Made by a program: the position numbers and the translations under genes. Below are positions 25,135 to 36,323 of a stretch of 64,000 nt of DNA, one piece after another. The DNA comes from Anaeramoeba flamelloides (taxonomy: Eukaryota > Metamonada > Anaeramoebidae). Positions within the stretch are counted from its first letter, which is position 1; every line of letters starts with the position of its first letter. The notes beneath the pieces were generated by a model that saw nothing but the letters and a program-made list of their open reading frames with translations, was not told the origin of the DNA and ran no database searches. Where the stretch lies: contig JANTQA010000040.1 of NCBI GenBank assembly GCA_027625915.1, positions 2,294,001 to 2,358,000 of the forward strand. Direction: 5' to 3'.

Positions 25135-25960
25135 ATTAAGTTGTTAGTGCCACCTTAGATTCGTCAATAATCAAGTTATGTTGTAATTGGGTGTAAATGA
25201 TATTGGTGCTACATGGTTCTAAAAAATATATTAGAAATATTATTTACACAATAAATTATTACATTTTTTATTAAGGATCTCAATTAAAAATATATATTTT
25301 GGAATTTTTTTTTTAATTCCATTTTCTAGATCCAAAAATCGAAACTCCAAATAATAATAACCTGGCATTTAATAATTCATATTTATAACTTTAGTAAGTA
25401 ACTATTTTTTCAATTTTTTATTTTCAATGATTAACTCAATAATCATTAACAAAAAAAACAAAGACTAATAAGTTTTGTTTCCTTTTTCTAAAGCTAGTTT
25501 TTACATCAATATATTTCCAATATTTGCGAAATAATTTTTCAAAAAAATCTATTGGTTTGCTATTTTAAAATTTTAATATGTTAAAAAAAATGAATTTTTT
25601 AGCAACTAATCTACATTTCAGACAAATTCAAGAAAGATATTTTGTAACTTTGGATTCTGAATATTGGTAATTCAAACCTTTAAATTTGCCATGAAGTTGA
25701 GATTTTTTTCTGAAATTGTGAAAGTTTTTTACAAAACAAAGGTATTTTTTAATTGATGGGATCAACAAATAATAATATTTTATTAATCTATTTTCTAGAG
25801 ACATTTGAACCATAGAAGACTAAATTGATTTACGCCTAAAAACAACATACTTTAATTTTAGGTTTCTCCTTAGTTGATGTTAATCCCTTAAAAATTCAAA
25901 AACTTCTTTTAATAGAAAAGAATCTGATATAAAATCACATAAAATTACTTTCATTAGAAA
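25135..25960 (+). repeat. dispersed repeat C, copy 1
   Basis: About 0.8 kb, collinear and in the same orientation as 40470-41270. Shared blocks include CTTAGATTCGT/CTCTAGATTCGT, GTTGTAATTG, TTAATAATTCATATTTA, AATATATTTCCAATATTT, GATATTTTG(T/C)AACTTTG and GATGTTAATCCCTTAAAA. Confidence 0.7.
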
Positions 25961-26235
25961 TAAAATGAGCCAACATTTTTGAAAAATAATCTTGTATTAA
26001 TCTAGTTTTTAACGTTTTTAATAGCATCTGTCTTAAAGTTCTAGGATTAGAAAGCTTTTTCTAACTCAGGGAAAATAAGTAAACAATTCAAAACAAATAT
26101 TAAAATAATAATTGAAAAATAAAATTTGGGTAACCTTTTCACCATTCGCCATGTGAATAATTCAGAATCACTTATTGCTTCTAATAATATAAATTTTCAA
26201 TAATTCCACTATTTTTTTTATGATCCATCATAAAA

Positions 26236-26678
26236 GTAACCGTTTTGGAAAAAAAGTGAAACAGGGAAAAAAAGTGAAACACGGTTTTTAATTGGGAACA
26301 TTACTGAAAATGAAAAGTAAAATCAATAAAATGAAGAAACCAATTAACTTCAAATAATAACCCAGTTACTTATTTTCAATCAATCCAACAAATACAATTT
26401 AAATCTACGTTCAGATCGAAATTGTTGGCGTGGTTTTGGAGATCCCAAAAATAGTCAATTTTTTCAACAAATTTTTAATAATTGATCAATCAAAGAAAAC
26501 CACATACCAAAAGATAGTATTAAAAAAACTGTTATTGTGCTGAATACTTCATTGTGTCTTCATTTATTTATTTTTTTCTTTTTTTAATTGATATTACTTT
26601 TCATTTTCAGTAATGTTCCCAATTAAAAACCGTGTTTCACTTTTTTTCCCTGTTTCGCTTTTTTTCCACAATGGTAAT
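26236..26678. mobile_element. MITE-like element with ~75-bp inverted ends
   Basis: The left arm (26246-26322) and right arm (26588-26670) are near-perfect reverse complements. They contain GAAACAGGGAAAAAAAGTG and ACGGTTTTTAATTGGGAACA followed by TTACTGAAAATGAAAAGTA. About 265 bp lie between, with no coding capacity. Weaker complementarity continues outward to about 26236 and 26678, so the exact ends and target duplication are uncertain. Non-autonomous DNA transposon is the likely class; a folded-back duplication is the alternative. Confidence 0.65.
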
Positions 26679-26922
26679 GTTTTTTTTTCAAATTCAAAAT
26701 TAATAAAAAAGTATTTTCCTTCTTTTTATGTTACATAATTTGAAAAAAAGGATTTTTTTTTAAAAAAAAATGAAATTGAAATAAATTAATTTCAAATTAA
26801 GAAAAAGCAAAAGAAAAATATTTTTTTATAATAAAATAAAGATCAAAGAAGGATTTTTTTTTTGTTTTTTTGCAAAAGAAAATAGTACAACAAGCAAATA
26901 AAAAGGTTAAAATATCTTTTAT

Positions 26923-29900
26923 TTATTTAACAGTTGATTTTTGATTTGAATTCATCAGCACCTTTAGAAATTAAATAGAAATAGAAATAGAAATAGATAA
27001 AAAAAAAATATTAGCGATGGGATATAAAATATTATGTTTTTGTTATTAATTGATTAAAAAAAAAGAAAAAATAAATAATATACATTGAACTGGCACGACA
27101 ATTGCTTATCAATGGTCATAATTGCTCCATAATTATCAAAATTTTGACAATATTTTGGTGCACTGAAAATTGTAATTAATTTGTTATCAGCAAAGAATTC
27201 GAATCCATTTTCAACAACCTAGTAATATAATATCAATAAATTTAGATATAATTTAATTTTTTTTAATCAGTTTCAAATCAAAATATATTACAATTAAATA
27301 TAAAAAGCATGGATTTTAAATAAAAGATTTTTTTTTTTTTTTTTCCAGAATATCCATAAAATTAATTTATTGTTCTTAGACAAATTTGGTTTTAATAAAC
27401 AATAAGTATAAGATGGGGAATTAAAAGGCTATTATTTCCATAATAAACTCACCCCCCATCACCACTTTTATATTCAAAAACTTTGTGAAAAAAACAATAA
27501 TTCAAAATTAGAGAGAATTAACTCGAATATATGAAAAAGTTTTTTTTTATAAATCAATGGTATATTTATTAATTTCAATTTAATGGTAATCAGATTTAAA
27601 AAAAGAGATTTCATTAATTGTTCAAACAATAATAAAAAAACAAAAAGATTTATTATTAGAAAAAGTAAAATAAAAAAAAAAAATTTACCTGATGTGCACG
27701 ACAAATTAGATCGATATCATTTTTTTTACAAAATTCTAAAACAACTTTCTTTCCAAATGTACAGCTTATCCCTCTTTGATTAAATCCATATTCATCGTTT
27801 TCTGCATTTGGGTCACTCCACAATAAATCGCATAATAAACCATTGTCCTTAACTTCTGTTGGTCTTATTATGGATCGGATTTGATTTAAAGAAATTAAGG
27901 AGCGTGACAGTCCTCCATGAACACAAAAAATTTTATTTTCAATGATTGCTGTAAATGGCAAAACATTAAAACAATCTGAAAATGCTTTCCATACGTGTAT
28001 ATTATATTTATAGAGACCTAATTTTAATTATTAATGATATAAATACATGGTGATTTTTAAATAAATGTTTATTTTGATTTTGATTTTTTTTTTTTTTTTT
28101 GAATATCACCTTATTGAGTTCAATGATAACCAAATGAATTATTTCAAGTAGATTTTTTTTTAAAAAAAAAAGAAATCCAATCAAATTATTGTTCATTGAA
28201 ACAAAACATATTAATATGTAATATTTATTCTATTATTGATAATTATAAAATTCTACTAACTCATTTATTTTTGAGAATTTTTTTGGATTGTAATACTTTA
28301 AAACAGTGGGTTTTTTTCTCATTTTTTCGTTCTGTATTTAGAATTGCCACATAAAGGTAAAAAAGAAAAAAATATTTTTTTTCAAAGAGTGGGATTAATG
28401 AGCAGCGATTTTACATGTAAAATTGTAGTTTTGGGAGTATGTTTCTTCAATAAAAAAGTCATTGTTCCTTAAAAGGTGTTTTTTTTTCAAATTCCAAAAT
28501 AAAAAATTAGGAAAGTGTCATTAAGTGCCGTAGAGTGCCTAACTTTTTTTTAATTTTAGAAATTAAAATCAAAATTTTTGAAATTTTCTTTTTATTTCTC
28601 AAATTAAAAAAAAGCTACCGGCGGTTTTCTAGAATTCAAAAGAATAGATAAAAATCATATGTATTTTACTCAATTCTTTTAAATTAAAAAGTCTAACGGC
28701 AGTCTTCAAGATGTTTTCTGTTTTATTTTGAAGTGTTCTAGGTTTTTTTTACTTTTTGAAATAAACAGAAAACTTAAGAAAGCCTCGGCGAAAATCAATC
28801 GATTGCCCAAATAAAACAGAAAACTCAAGAAAAGCTAATTTTGGTTTTCCCAGAATTTAAAAGAATGGAGAAAAATCAAAGATTTTACTCAATTCTTTTG
28901 AATTCTGGAAAAGCTGTGCCTTAGAGTGTAACAGTTTTTTTTTTTTTAATTTAAGAAATAAACCTAATATTTATTTAAATTTTCTTTTAATTTGTTAAAC
29001 TCGAAAAACCATAACGAAAAGTGTCGTAGGGTGCTGTAGAGTGTCGATGTTTTTTTCACTTTTTGTTTTTGTTTCGTCAAGTGTTCTAGGTTTTTTTGAG
29101 TTTTTCTATTTTAATTGGAACATCTACTGCTTTTCTAATGTAAACAAAAATCAAAAAAAGCCTAACGGAAGTGCAGCCGAGTTCCTAGCTTTTTTTTAAT
29201 TTAAGAAATTAAAAGAAAATTTGTTGAAATTTTCTTTTTATTTCTTAAATAAAAAAAAAGCTAACGATGATTTTCCAGAATTTAAAAGAATAGAGTAAAA
29301 TCTTTGATTTTACTCAACTCGTTTAAATTCTGAAAAACCTATGGCAAACAAGAGGATTAATAATTTCTCCCTTAAATAGTAATAACAAAAAAGGGTGTTT
29401 TTTTTTCAAAGCTGAAAATGAGTTTGTTATACATTGACAAAATTTTTGAAAATTTGATTTCGTATAAAGATAATGGGTTTAAATTCAATCATTACCTCAA
29501 AATAAAATAAAATAAAATTGAGTTTTTTGAACAATACTTCCAATTCCTAATGAATAAATCAAAAAAAAATTGAGTTCAATTCCCAAAATAGTCTTCAACT
29601 GTAATAGAAGTAAAAACACAACACCTCGACAAACAAATTTAAAACAAAAATTGCATCACACTATTTTTTTATTAAAATTTGTGATAAAATTATATTTTTT
29701 TTTGAATTAGAATTTAAAAGTATAAAATCCTTTGTGGAAAATTGAAATTGTTTTGAAATATAACCAAAAGTAAAAAAGAAAAATGAAATAATTTCAAATT
29801 CCAACATGGTTACCAAGTTAAATTTGAATTATTTAACCTTTAAAAAATTTTTTGTACAATTTATGTTATTCCATTTATAGAGTTTCTAATTAAAAAGTCG

Positions 29901-32900
29901 GGAAATTATTTATTTATTTATTTTTGAAGAGGGGAATACTTATCTCCTATGTTCCGTTAACTTTTCAGGAATTCAAAAGAATAGAGAAAAATCAAAGATT
30001 GTTCTCAATTCTTTTAAATTCTGGAAATGTGGGAAGCATTGACTTTTTTTCTAATTTGAGAAATAAAAAGAAAAATTCTTAAATTGCCCTTTTATTTCTT
30101 AAATTGAAAAAAAAAAAAAAAAAACGACTAGGGACTTAACTCCACTCCATTACACTTGAAAATACAACTTTTTGAAATTGAGGTTGTGTTGTTTTATAAT
30201 TTTTAGATATTGCTGAACTTTCCAACTAGTGGAATTTTCCCATTTCGTTAGTCGAAAACCCTTTAATTCTAAATCCAATAATATTAATTCATCAGTATAT
30301 TAATTAATCTTCTCATTTCCAAGTGTTCATAAATTTAGATTAATTTTTAATTTTTCTAAATTTAAGATTTCTAATTTTTCAATTAATTTATATTTTCTTC
30401 GGTATATTTTTAATCTAGTGAGATCATTATTTACTCATGTTTTATAAATTAATTGTGGTGAGTGAATAAATATTAATTTTTAAGTTAAAAAATTTTAAAA
30501 ATAATTCGAAATTGAATAAATTTAAGATTGATAATTTGTTGGGATTTTAAAACTTTAATTTTTTCTTTTCAAAGTCTTCCAGCCATTACTTATCAAAATT
30601 TTAATAATTCTCAGCCGGGAATTTCATGATTAAAATCATAGTTGAATTAAAATATTTTTAAATTTTTATTATCTGTATCAATATTTATCTCAATCTATTA
30701 TCATTTTTAAGTTTTGTTTTAAATTATAAAATCAAAAAAGATAAGAATAAATACAAACATTCTTGATAAAAGCCATGTACTTTATTCACAATTGAAGTTT
30801 CATGATTTCTATTTAAGTAATTAGAAGGAAATAAAGAAGAAAGAAGGAAATAAGGAAAGAAAGAAAAAATTATGAATTAATAATTGTTTATTGGGAAAAA
30901 AAAAAGGTTTTTTTTTAATAGAATTTTATTTCTCTTAAAATAAAATCAATAAAAACCAGTCAGACGTTTATAAAAAAACACAATTGTTATTTAAAACAAT
31001 TTTTTTTTAAAAAATATTTCGCTCTATTTAAATCATACAATAAAAAATTCATGTTATGAAAAGTATATAAATCTTTATTTATTTATGATCTAGTAATTTT
31101 AAAAAGTGAACTTTTGGTATTTTAAAACAAAGGTTTTAATACAAACTTTAAAAAGGATGGATTCTTTTTTTTTTTTTTTTTAATAGAAAGCTTTTTAATT
31201 GTTTATTTGTTTCAAAAACGTAGTAATTCTAGTAAAATAAAAATAAAAAAAAATTGTTATAGTCCTTTTATTTTACAAAAGTATTACCAAAAAGTGTTTT
31301 AACATGGAGTGGCAAGAAATGTTTTTAAATAGAGTCATTAGAATAGTTATATTGAAGTTTTTTAACTGTCTTAAAGATACTTTAAAACCTTTTTTTAGTA
31401 AAACTTTTTTAAGATGGCTCTATTCCTAATAAAAAAAAAAAATTATAACATGTTATAAACGTGCTGTAAAGTCACTATAAATGTTTAAAATGTTATAAAT
31501 TTTGATAATAACAACTTTTATAAAATTTATGTTTGTTATAAAATGGTTAGGTTATTTATAATATGTTACAAGCCTGTTATAAGAATATTTTTTTCAAAAA
31601 ATATGAAAAAATCATCATATAAAGGGCAATTTTGGAATAAAAGTGTTATATAGATGCTATAAAACCCTTTTTTTTTTTAATTAGGGTATTATATTCAAGT
31701 TTTTGGTTCAAATTCAAATCATTCTTTACTATTTTCCCGTTAAAATTGCCCAGTTGTAATGGTATGAATTACGTGTGTTTAAAGGATATGAATCGATATT
31801 AGAAGAAAAAAATTTAATTTGGAAATTTCAAAATTGAAATCATTTTTTTATATTTTTGCATTTTCACATTTTTTAAATTTTTTTGATATAGAATTGTTTT
31901 GTAAAAAAATTTATTATTGCAAGATCTATAGTTGCTAATTAAAAACATGTTATTCTAATGCTATATATATATATATATTTAAACTCAAACTTTTTATTTG
32001 TAAAAAAGAAGTATATAATTCGAGACAACTACTGATAAGAATGTGATTGTTTCACTAAAAAGTTTTGGATAGTATTGTAGCCACTGTGGAAAGATTTTAG
32101 GAAATCCTTTTGGTTATTAGGCAAAGTTTGAAAATTTTATGATCTTCGAATTTCGAATTGAATTTAAATGAAATAGGAAGCATTTTAATAATAAATTCGA
32201 CTTTAAAAATGTTATTTAAAGTTATTTTAGAAGAGTTTAACCAATTTTTTTGCAACGTTTTTAATCTCATAAATCCCAAAAGATCGCTCGTCTCAAGGAT
32301 TTACGACATTGGAAAAATAATTTGGTTCAAGGAATCCAATTATTTGATCAATATACGACAAAGAAAAAAGTCCTTCAATTTTCTCATAAAGGTTGGAAAT
32401 TAAATGAATTCTCTTTCTTTGTTTAAAAAACAATACCTAAAATCTAAACAGCGTTTTTGGTTTTGGTTAAAAAGAAATCAATATCATTTTTAAAAAAAAA
32501 TAAAAACGTTTAGTCTCTTTTTTTCTTTGAAAAAGCGAGAAAAGAGGCCACTAATAGATGATTTTGAAAATGAGAAAAAAGCATATTTACAAATTTTTGA
32601 AATTAGAAAAAAAAAACATTTTATTTTACTACGTCAAGTCAAGAAATTTTTTGAGGAATGGTTCAAAATAAGTCACTGTTAAGAGCACACAATATATGCA
32701 TGCAGGTTTTGTGTTTGATCGCCTCTTCGGATGTTTCCTAACACTCGTGAAATAAAAGGATATAGAGACTATTGAAAAGTTTGACGATCTAGTTTGTATC
32801 TAGGGATTTCAAACCAAGTTTTATCCCCAATTTTGAAAATGAAAAATTTAACTTCAATGTTTTCAATAACTCCATTGAGAGAAAAAAATGCTTTAAAGAA

Positions 32901-34690
32901 CAAGTTATTCAAAATGCCATTAAAAAACAACAAAGTAGTCGTTTGTTTGTTTTAGTTTGTTTGTTTTTTTATTGTGTTTTTTTGTTGTGTAGAGTTAGAT
33001 CCCGAGTTCAAAAAATAAATAGCATCTCATATAGTTAAGTTGTTCAAAAATCACCAGTTCTTATTCCTCGTTTTGGATCATCTTCCAGACTCAAAATGTG
33101 ATATTTTTCTAGTGCTAAGATTATATTAATCGTCGTTCTTCGAACCCCACAATATCATCTTATATCACTTCCAACAATATCATATTTTTTGTTCTTCCAG
33201 TCCAAACTCGTAACATAACAAAGTAATTGTTTCCAAATCGAACCAATAAACAACGTTATTGAAACAGCGAGAATGGCTGCAGAAACCCTATTGATTTCTA
33301 TTGGAATTTTCTTTGGATCTTCAATTAAAGATCAAAATGGGCATTATTGTTTTTTTCAAGGTTTCCCTACTAAGATTTTTAGTTTTTGAAATTTTTATAA
33401 AAAAACTATCAGATTGATTAGATTTAGTTTGTACTGACATCAACTATTCTACTTTATTTTTTCTTTTTCTTAAAAGATAAATGATAAAAAATAATTGGTA
33501 TTTGAAAAAAAATATTTTTTTGGATATCCGCTTTGAAAGGAATAAAGTTTATTATTTTTGTAGTTGGTGTTGATGAAAGTAAAAGATCAATCTCAGGAAA
33601 TTTTTTTGCTTTTTGTATTTTTTCTTTTTCTCTCAAGATTTACTAGATTATTTTTATTATTCTGACAATAATTGCATTCAAAATTTTTTTAATTTCCATT
33701 TTTTAGTTGGTATGGAAATATATTATACTATGATATAGATCCACTCTAATTTATTTAAATTATTAATTTATTTTGTTAAAGAAATGATTTTGATCATTCA
33801 ATTTTGAATAAACCAAAAATAATCGTTAATTGTTATGACTGCGATTTTCCAATTAATAAAGTGAAAAATTTTTATTTCAATTTCCAAAATATTTTAATAA
33901 TTCTTTATTGAACAAACCATTCAAAGATCTTCAAAGACAAATCAAAAATGGTATATTTTAGAAAATTTCATGAAGCTTTCTTATTGGAACTTTGAGATAA
34001 AATTTACATTTTTTTATAATATGAATTTTATAGATAAACAATAAAAAAAAAACAAAAGAAATAGTTACCCCCTTAAAAGAAAAAAGTTTGATGGATATTT
34101 CACTTTAAAACACAATAACAAAAGCATGGTTTCAATTCCCATTGATCCTCTATCTATTATTTTGAATTGGGATAACAAAGAAATGAAAAAATGGAAAATT
34201 TGTTTGTATCTTTGGTAAATCCGTATTTGAAAAGTAGCGAAAAACAAAACAAAAAATAAATAACAAACCAACATAATCGCCTAAAAATAAATAATTGGAA
34301 GTGGGTGGAAATCCGCCAATTTCGAACAATTGTAATAAATCAAAAAATTGTCCATGAATATCACCTAGTAAGAGTATAAGTGTATGAGAAATATTATATT
34401 CAATTAAACAAAAGGAAAAAACAATAAAAGAAATTCAATGTTATTAAAAATATTTTCCTCTTGTGCCAATAGGATCAATAAAAAAGGTTCCAAATAAAAG
34501 TGTTCTTACCACAGATTTTGATTGGTGATTTCAGTTCAAGAAAAACTTCTTGTTCAAGGAAAATATGCCGAGAGAATTCTATTATTCCTAAAATTTCTTT
34601 TTCTTTGATACTTTGTTCATTAAGAGAGGTATTTTGTTTTAGCTGCAGTAATTTTTCAATAACCAGATCTACATTAACTTGGTAGTTCAT
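26923..34690 (-). CDS. PP1-class Ser/Thr protein phosphatase
   Basis: Seven exons on the minus strand: 34690-34510, 34364-34269, 34153-34069, 30808-30759, 28018-27689, 27218-27084 and 26961-26923. All junctions are GT-AG with matching phases, giving about 304 residues (PP1 is about 300-330). Metal and catalytic motifs are complete and in order: GDIHGQ, GDYVDRG, RGNHE, CVHGG and [35 protein letters not shown] and FSAPKYC mark the PP1 group; SAPKYC differs from the usual SAPNYC. The start is the ATG before [14 protein letters not shown]. One oddity in exon 5: the frame shifts by +1 at a T5 run on the coding strand (27960-27964) between FSDCFNV and LPFTAII, where four T would keep it open. Introns 3 (3260 nt) and 4 (2740 nt) are very large. 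The enzyme dephosphorylates many targets through regulatory subunits. Confidence 0.88.
28019..30758 (-). other. PP1 intron 4, 2740 nt, hairpin-rich
   Basis: GTTTGT donor and TTAG acceptor. The joined codons give [18 protein letters not shown], continuous with PP1. The interior holds a cluster of alternating hairpins (28541-30120) and otherwise featureless AT-rich DNA. Confidence 0.8.
28541..30120. repeat. cluster of two alternating hairpin repeats
   Basis: Type alpha hairpins lie at about 28541-28614, 28931-29000 (partial), 29188-29262 and 30041-30120. They are built on TTTAAGAAATTAAAAGAAAA and its complement. Type beta hairpins lie at about 28624-28686, 28843-28915, 29271-29339 and 29961-30029. 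They are built on CCAGAATTYAAAAGAATRGA and its complement TCAATTCTTTTGAATTCTGG. Each is ~65-75 nt with a short loop. Short leads such as AGTGCCGTAGAGTGCC precede several alpha units. One more beta unit lies at 983-1056. Confidence 0.7.
31438..31675 (+). repeat. dispersed repeat G, copy 2
   Basis: Matches the reverse complement of 13650-13915 in linear order, starting at ATAACATGTTATAAACGTG and ending near a TATAAAACCC segment. It is rich in TATAA words. Confidence 0.65.
31945..32925 (+). repeat. dispersed repeat A, copy 2
   Basis: Collinear with 19165-20170, the copy in SAC9 intron 3. Both copies sit in introns of minus-strand genes and lie in the same orientation. The ends are fuzzy. Confidence 0.7.
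33000..33640 (-). other. possible nested gene or relic in PP1 intron
   Basis: Less AT-rich than its surroundings. On the minus strand, 33636-33500 reads [16 protein letters not shown] and about 33330-33160 reads [19 protein letters not shown], followed by a hydrophobic segment, a [10 protein letters not shown] tail and TGA. A further short stretch near 33085-33050 reads [13 protein letters not shown] then TGA. I could not join these with good splice sites. It may be a small membrane protein gene nested in the intron, or a decayed insertion. Confidence 0.3.
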
Positions 34691-35191
34691 TTTTTCTGTG
34701 TCTCCAAAACAACTTAAAAAGAGACAAAGTAAATATATAAAAAAAAATGAAAAGTATAAAATATGAGATTTTGTACTTTCCTTATAAACCTATTTTAAAA
34801 ATACTGTTATTTGCAAAATAAAAAGATCAAAATTTTCATTCAACTTTCCAAAATAAATCACATTTCAAGAATTATAATAAATTATCAAAAGATCGCAATT
34901 CTCAAAGGTAAATTAATAATTTTGGTATTGTGTATTAAAAAATTGAAAAGTCACTATGATTTAAAAAAACTTTATTTTGGAAAGATGAATGAAAATTTTG
35001 TTTAATTTATTTTGCAACAAATAGTCATCTTGGAAACAATTTCTTCAATCTCAATGTTTATATTTCTGGGATTTAAAATAATCAATCAAGTTCAAATTTA
35101 TCAAAAAGATAATTGTAAAACATTTTTTTTTTATTTTTTAGTTTTTCTTGCTTTTTGTTTTTTTTTTCAATCACCCACAAACCGTTTACAA
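34691..35191. promoter_or_regulatory. divergent upstream region PP1 / SPRING
   Basis: A 501-bp AT-rich gap between two divergently transcribed ATG codons. It must hold both promoters or 5' leaders. Short frames here (34811-35005) read as Lys/Ile-rich noise. No specific motif is named. Confidence 0.35.
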
Positions 35192-36031
35192 ATGTTTTCA
35201 AATGAGCTTGATCACAAAGCCCAAACACAAGAACTGGAAAGGCGAAGAAAAGAATTAGAAGAACAGCAGTCATACCATGAACACTATCAGCGCTATATTT
35301 CTGAAAAAGATCATTTCCTTCGCAAAAGACCCTACACAAAATCAAGAATAACGCCTGTTTTCAAGCAATTTTTAAAAGGCACAGGGATCATCTTTTTTTT
35401 AATTATGACCTTTATGCTAATTTTGCATCTACGTGACAATAAAAAACATGGCTTTTCGGACAACCAGCGAATTATTAACGAAATCCAAATAACACCAAAA
35501 AAAAATGACTCTCTTTGTGTCAATACAAAACAAGGAAAATATTTAATCACCGATCAGCACGGTATCACTTTTATTTAAATATTTTTTTTTTTTTTTTGAT
35601 TTAATCTTTTCTTTTTGTAAAAAGGCAACAATACAGACTTTTTTTTTTTTTTTCTTTTTCTGTTTCTTTTTCTGTGTTTTTTTTTAGGAAGAGTATGTTC
35701 AAAATTAAAAATGGATCATAGCACTGGTTGCTGCCCAAAAAACGATACCTCAAAATTTCAACAACACACATGCCATTCTTGTCAAATAGACGAAAAGTGT
35801 TGCAAAATTTATGAATTTTGTGTGTCCTGTTGCCTTTCTCCCAACAATAACAACCCTGACTTAGATAATAATAAGGATAATAACAAACTAAATTCAAACG
35901 ATAACAAAGAAGCGATTCGAAAATTTCAAATTTGTAAAGAATCTTGTAGAACTTCTTCAAGAAGTGTTATTAATGAAAACGTTTACCGTTCAAATTACAA
36001 ATATTGTTTTGACTTGAAGGTAAAATCATAA
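35192..36031 (+). CDS. SPRING1: SPRING (C12orf49) homologue
   Basis: Two exons: 35192-35561 and 35688-36031 (126-nt GT-AG intron, phases fit), giving 237 residues; human SPRING has 205. The N-terminal ~60 residues are charged and helical (ELERRRKELEEQQ). One transmembrane segment follows at 63-81 (GTGIIFFLIMTFMLILHL). The C-terminal luminal domain is diagnostic. QGKYLITDQHGRVCS spans the splice junction; then come TGCCPK, CCKIYEFCVSCCLSP, ESCRTSSRSVINENVYRS and a final KYC. An Asn/Asp-rich insert (about 173-192) replaces part of the region between the Cys motifs. In animals SPRING is a Golgi membrane protein needed for site-1 protease maturation and SREBP signalling. The orthology call rests on the Cys and CRTSS...ENxYR pattern; the role here is inferred. 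I chose the ATG at 35192 because the frame upstream is poly-Phe noise. Confidence 0.85.
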
Positions 36032-36097
36032 GAATAATACTTTTGCCTTTGAAAAAAAGTTATTGGAAAAAGTGAAGATCTTTTTTCTTTAACAATT

Positions 36098-36323
36098 CTA
36101 AAAAGCGCGATCTGCAGGGTGTTTTTAGAAATGGTTATAGCTGTTTGAAAAAGCTCCGAATAATATTTTTCAAAGTGTTACCTAATTTGCTGAAAAAGCT
36201 CTGAATTAGACCATTTGAAGCACCACTTATAAAACTTATCGTTTGCACCTGTTTTAAAACAGCTGCTGCTTTTGTCAATACTTTTTCATATTTTTCATCC
36301 AACAAAATTCTTTGAAAAGTCAC
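36098..36323 (-). CDS. small unrecognised gene, 3' exons only
   Basis: Partial. The exon ending at 36182 reads ILLDEKYEKVLTKAAAV then LKQVQTISFISGASNGLIQ, with a GTAACA donor. After a ~70-nt intron the exon 36111-36098 adds DRAF and TAG. Composition is clearly coding-like compared with its flanks. The 5' exon is not found: no ATG precedes it in frame, and candidate ATGs at about 36384 and 36480 do not join in phase. It is convergent with the SPRING gene, 66 bp apart at the stops. No family is recognised. Confidence 0.4.

Larger units (their letters stand above)
23068..26922. other. AT-rich intergenic region
   Basis: Lies between the SAC9 start and the PP1 end, both on the minus strand. It contains repeat C copy 1 (25135-25960) and an inverted-repeat element (26236-26678). 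A slightly less AT-rich patch at 24430-24530 shows no readable gene. Nothing else is supported. Confidence 0.6.
30809..34068 (-). other. PP1 intron 3, 3260 nt
   Basis: GTAACT donor and AAATAG acceptor; the junction restores LLRG-NHE. It contains repeat G copy 2 (31438-31675), repeat A copy 2 (31945-32925) and a less AT-rich island at about 33000-33640 with possible coding traces. Confidence 0.85.

Noticed and set aside
30618-30640. AATCATGAA as the PP1 NHE exon
   Set aside because: It runs into a TGA after three more codons; the real NHE exon with full similarity is at 30759-30808.
34065-34274. 69-codon frame taken as an independent protein
   Set aside because: Its second half is PP1 exon 3; its first half is intron 2 read through.
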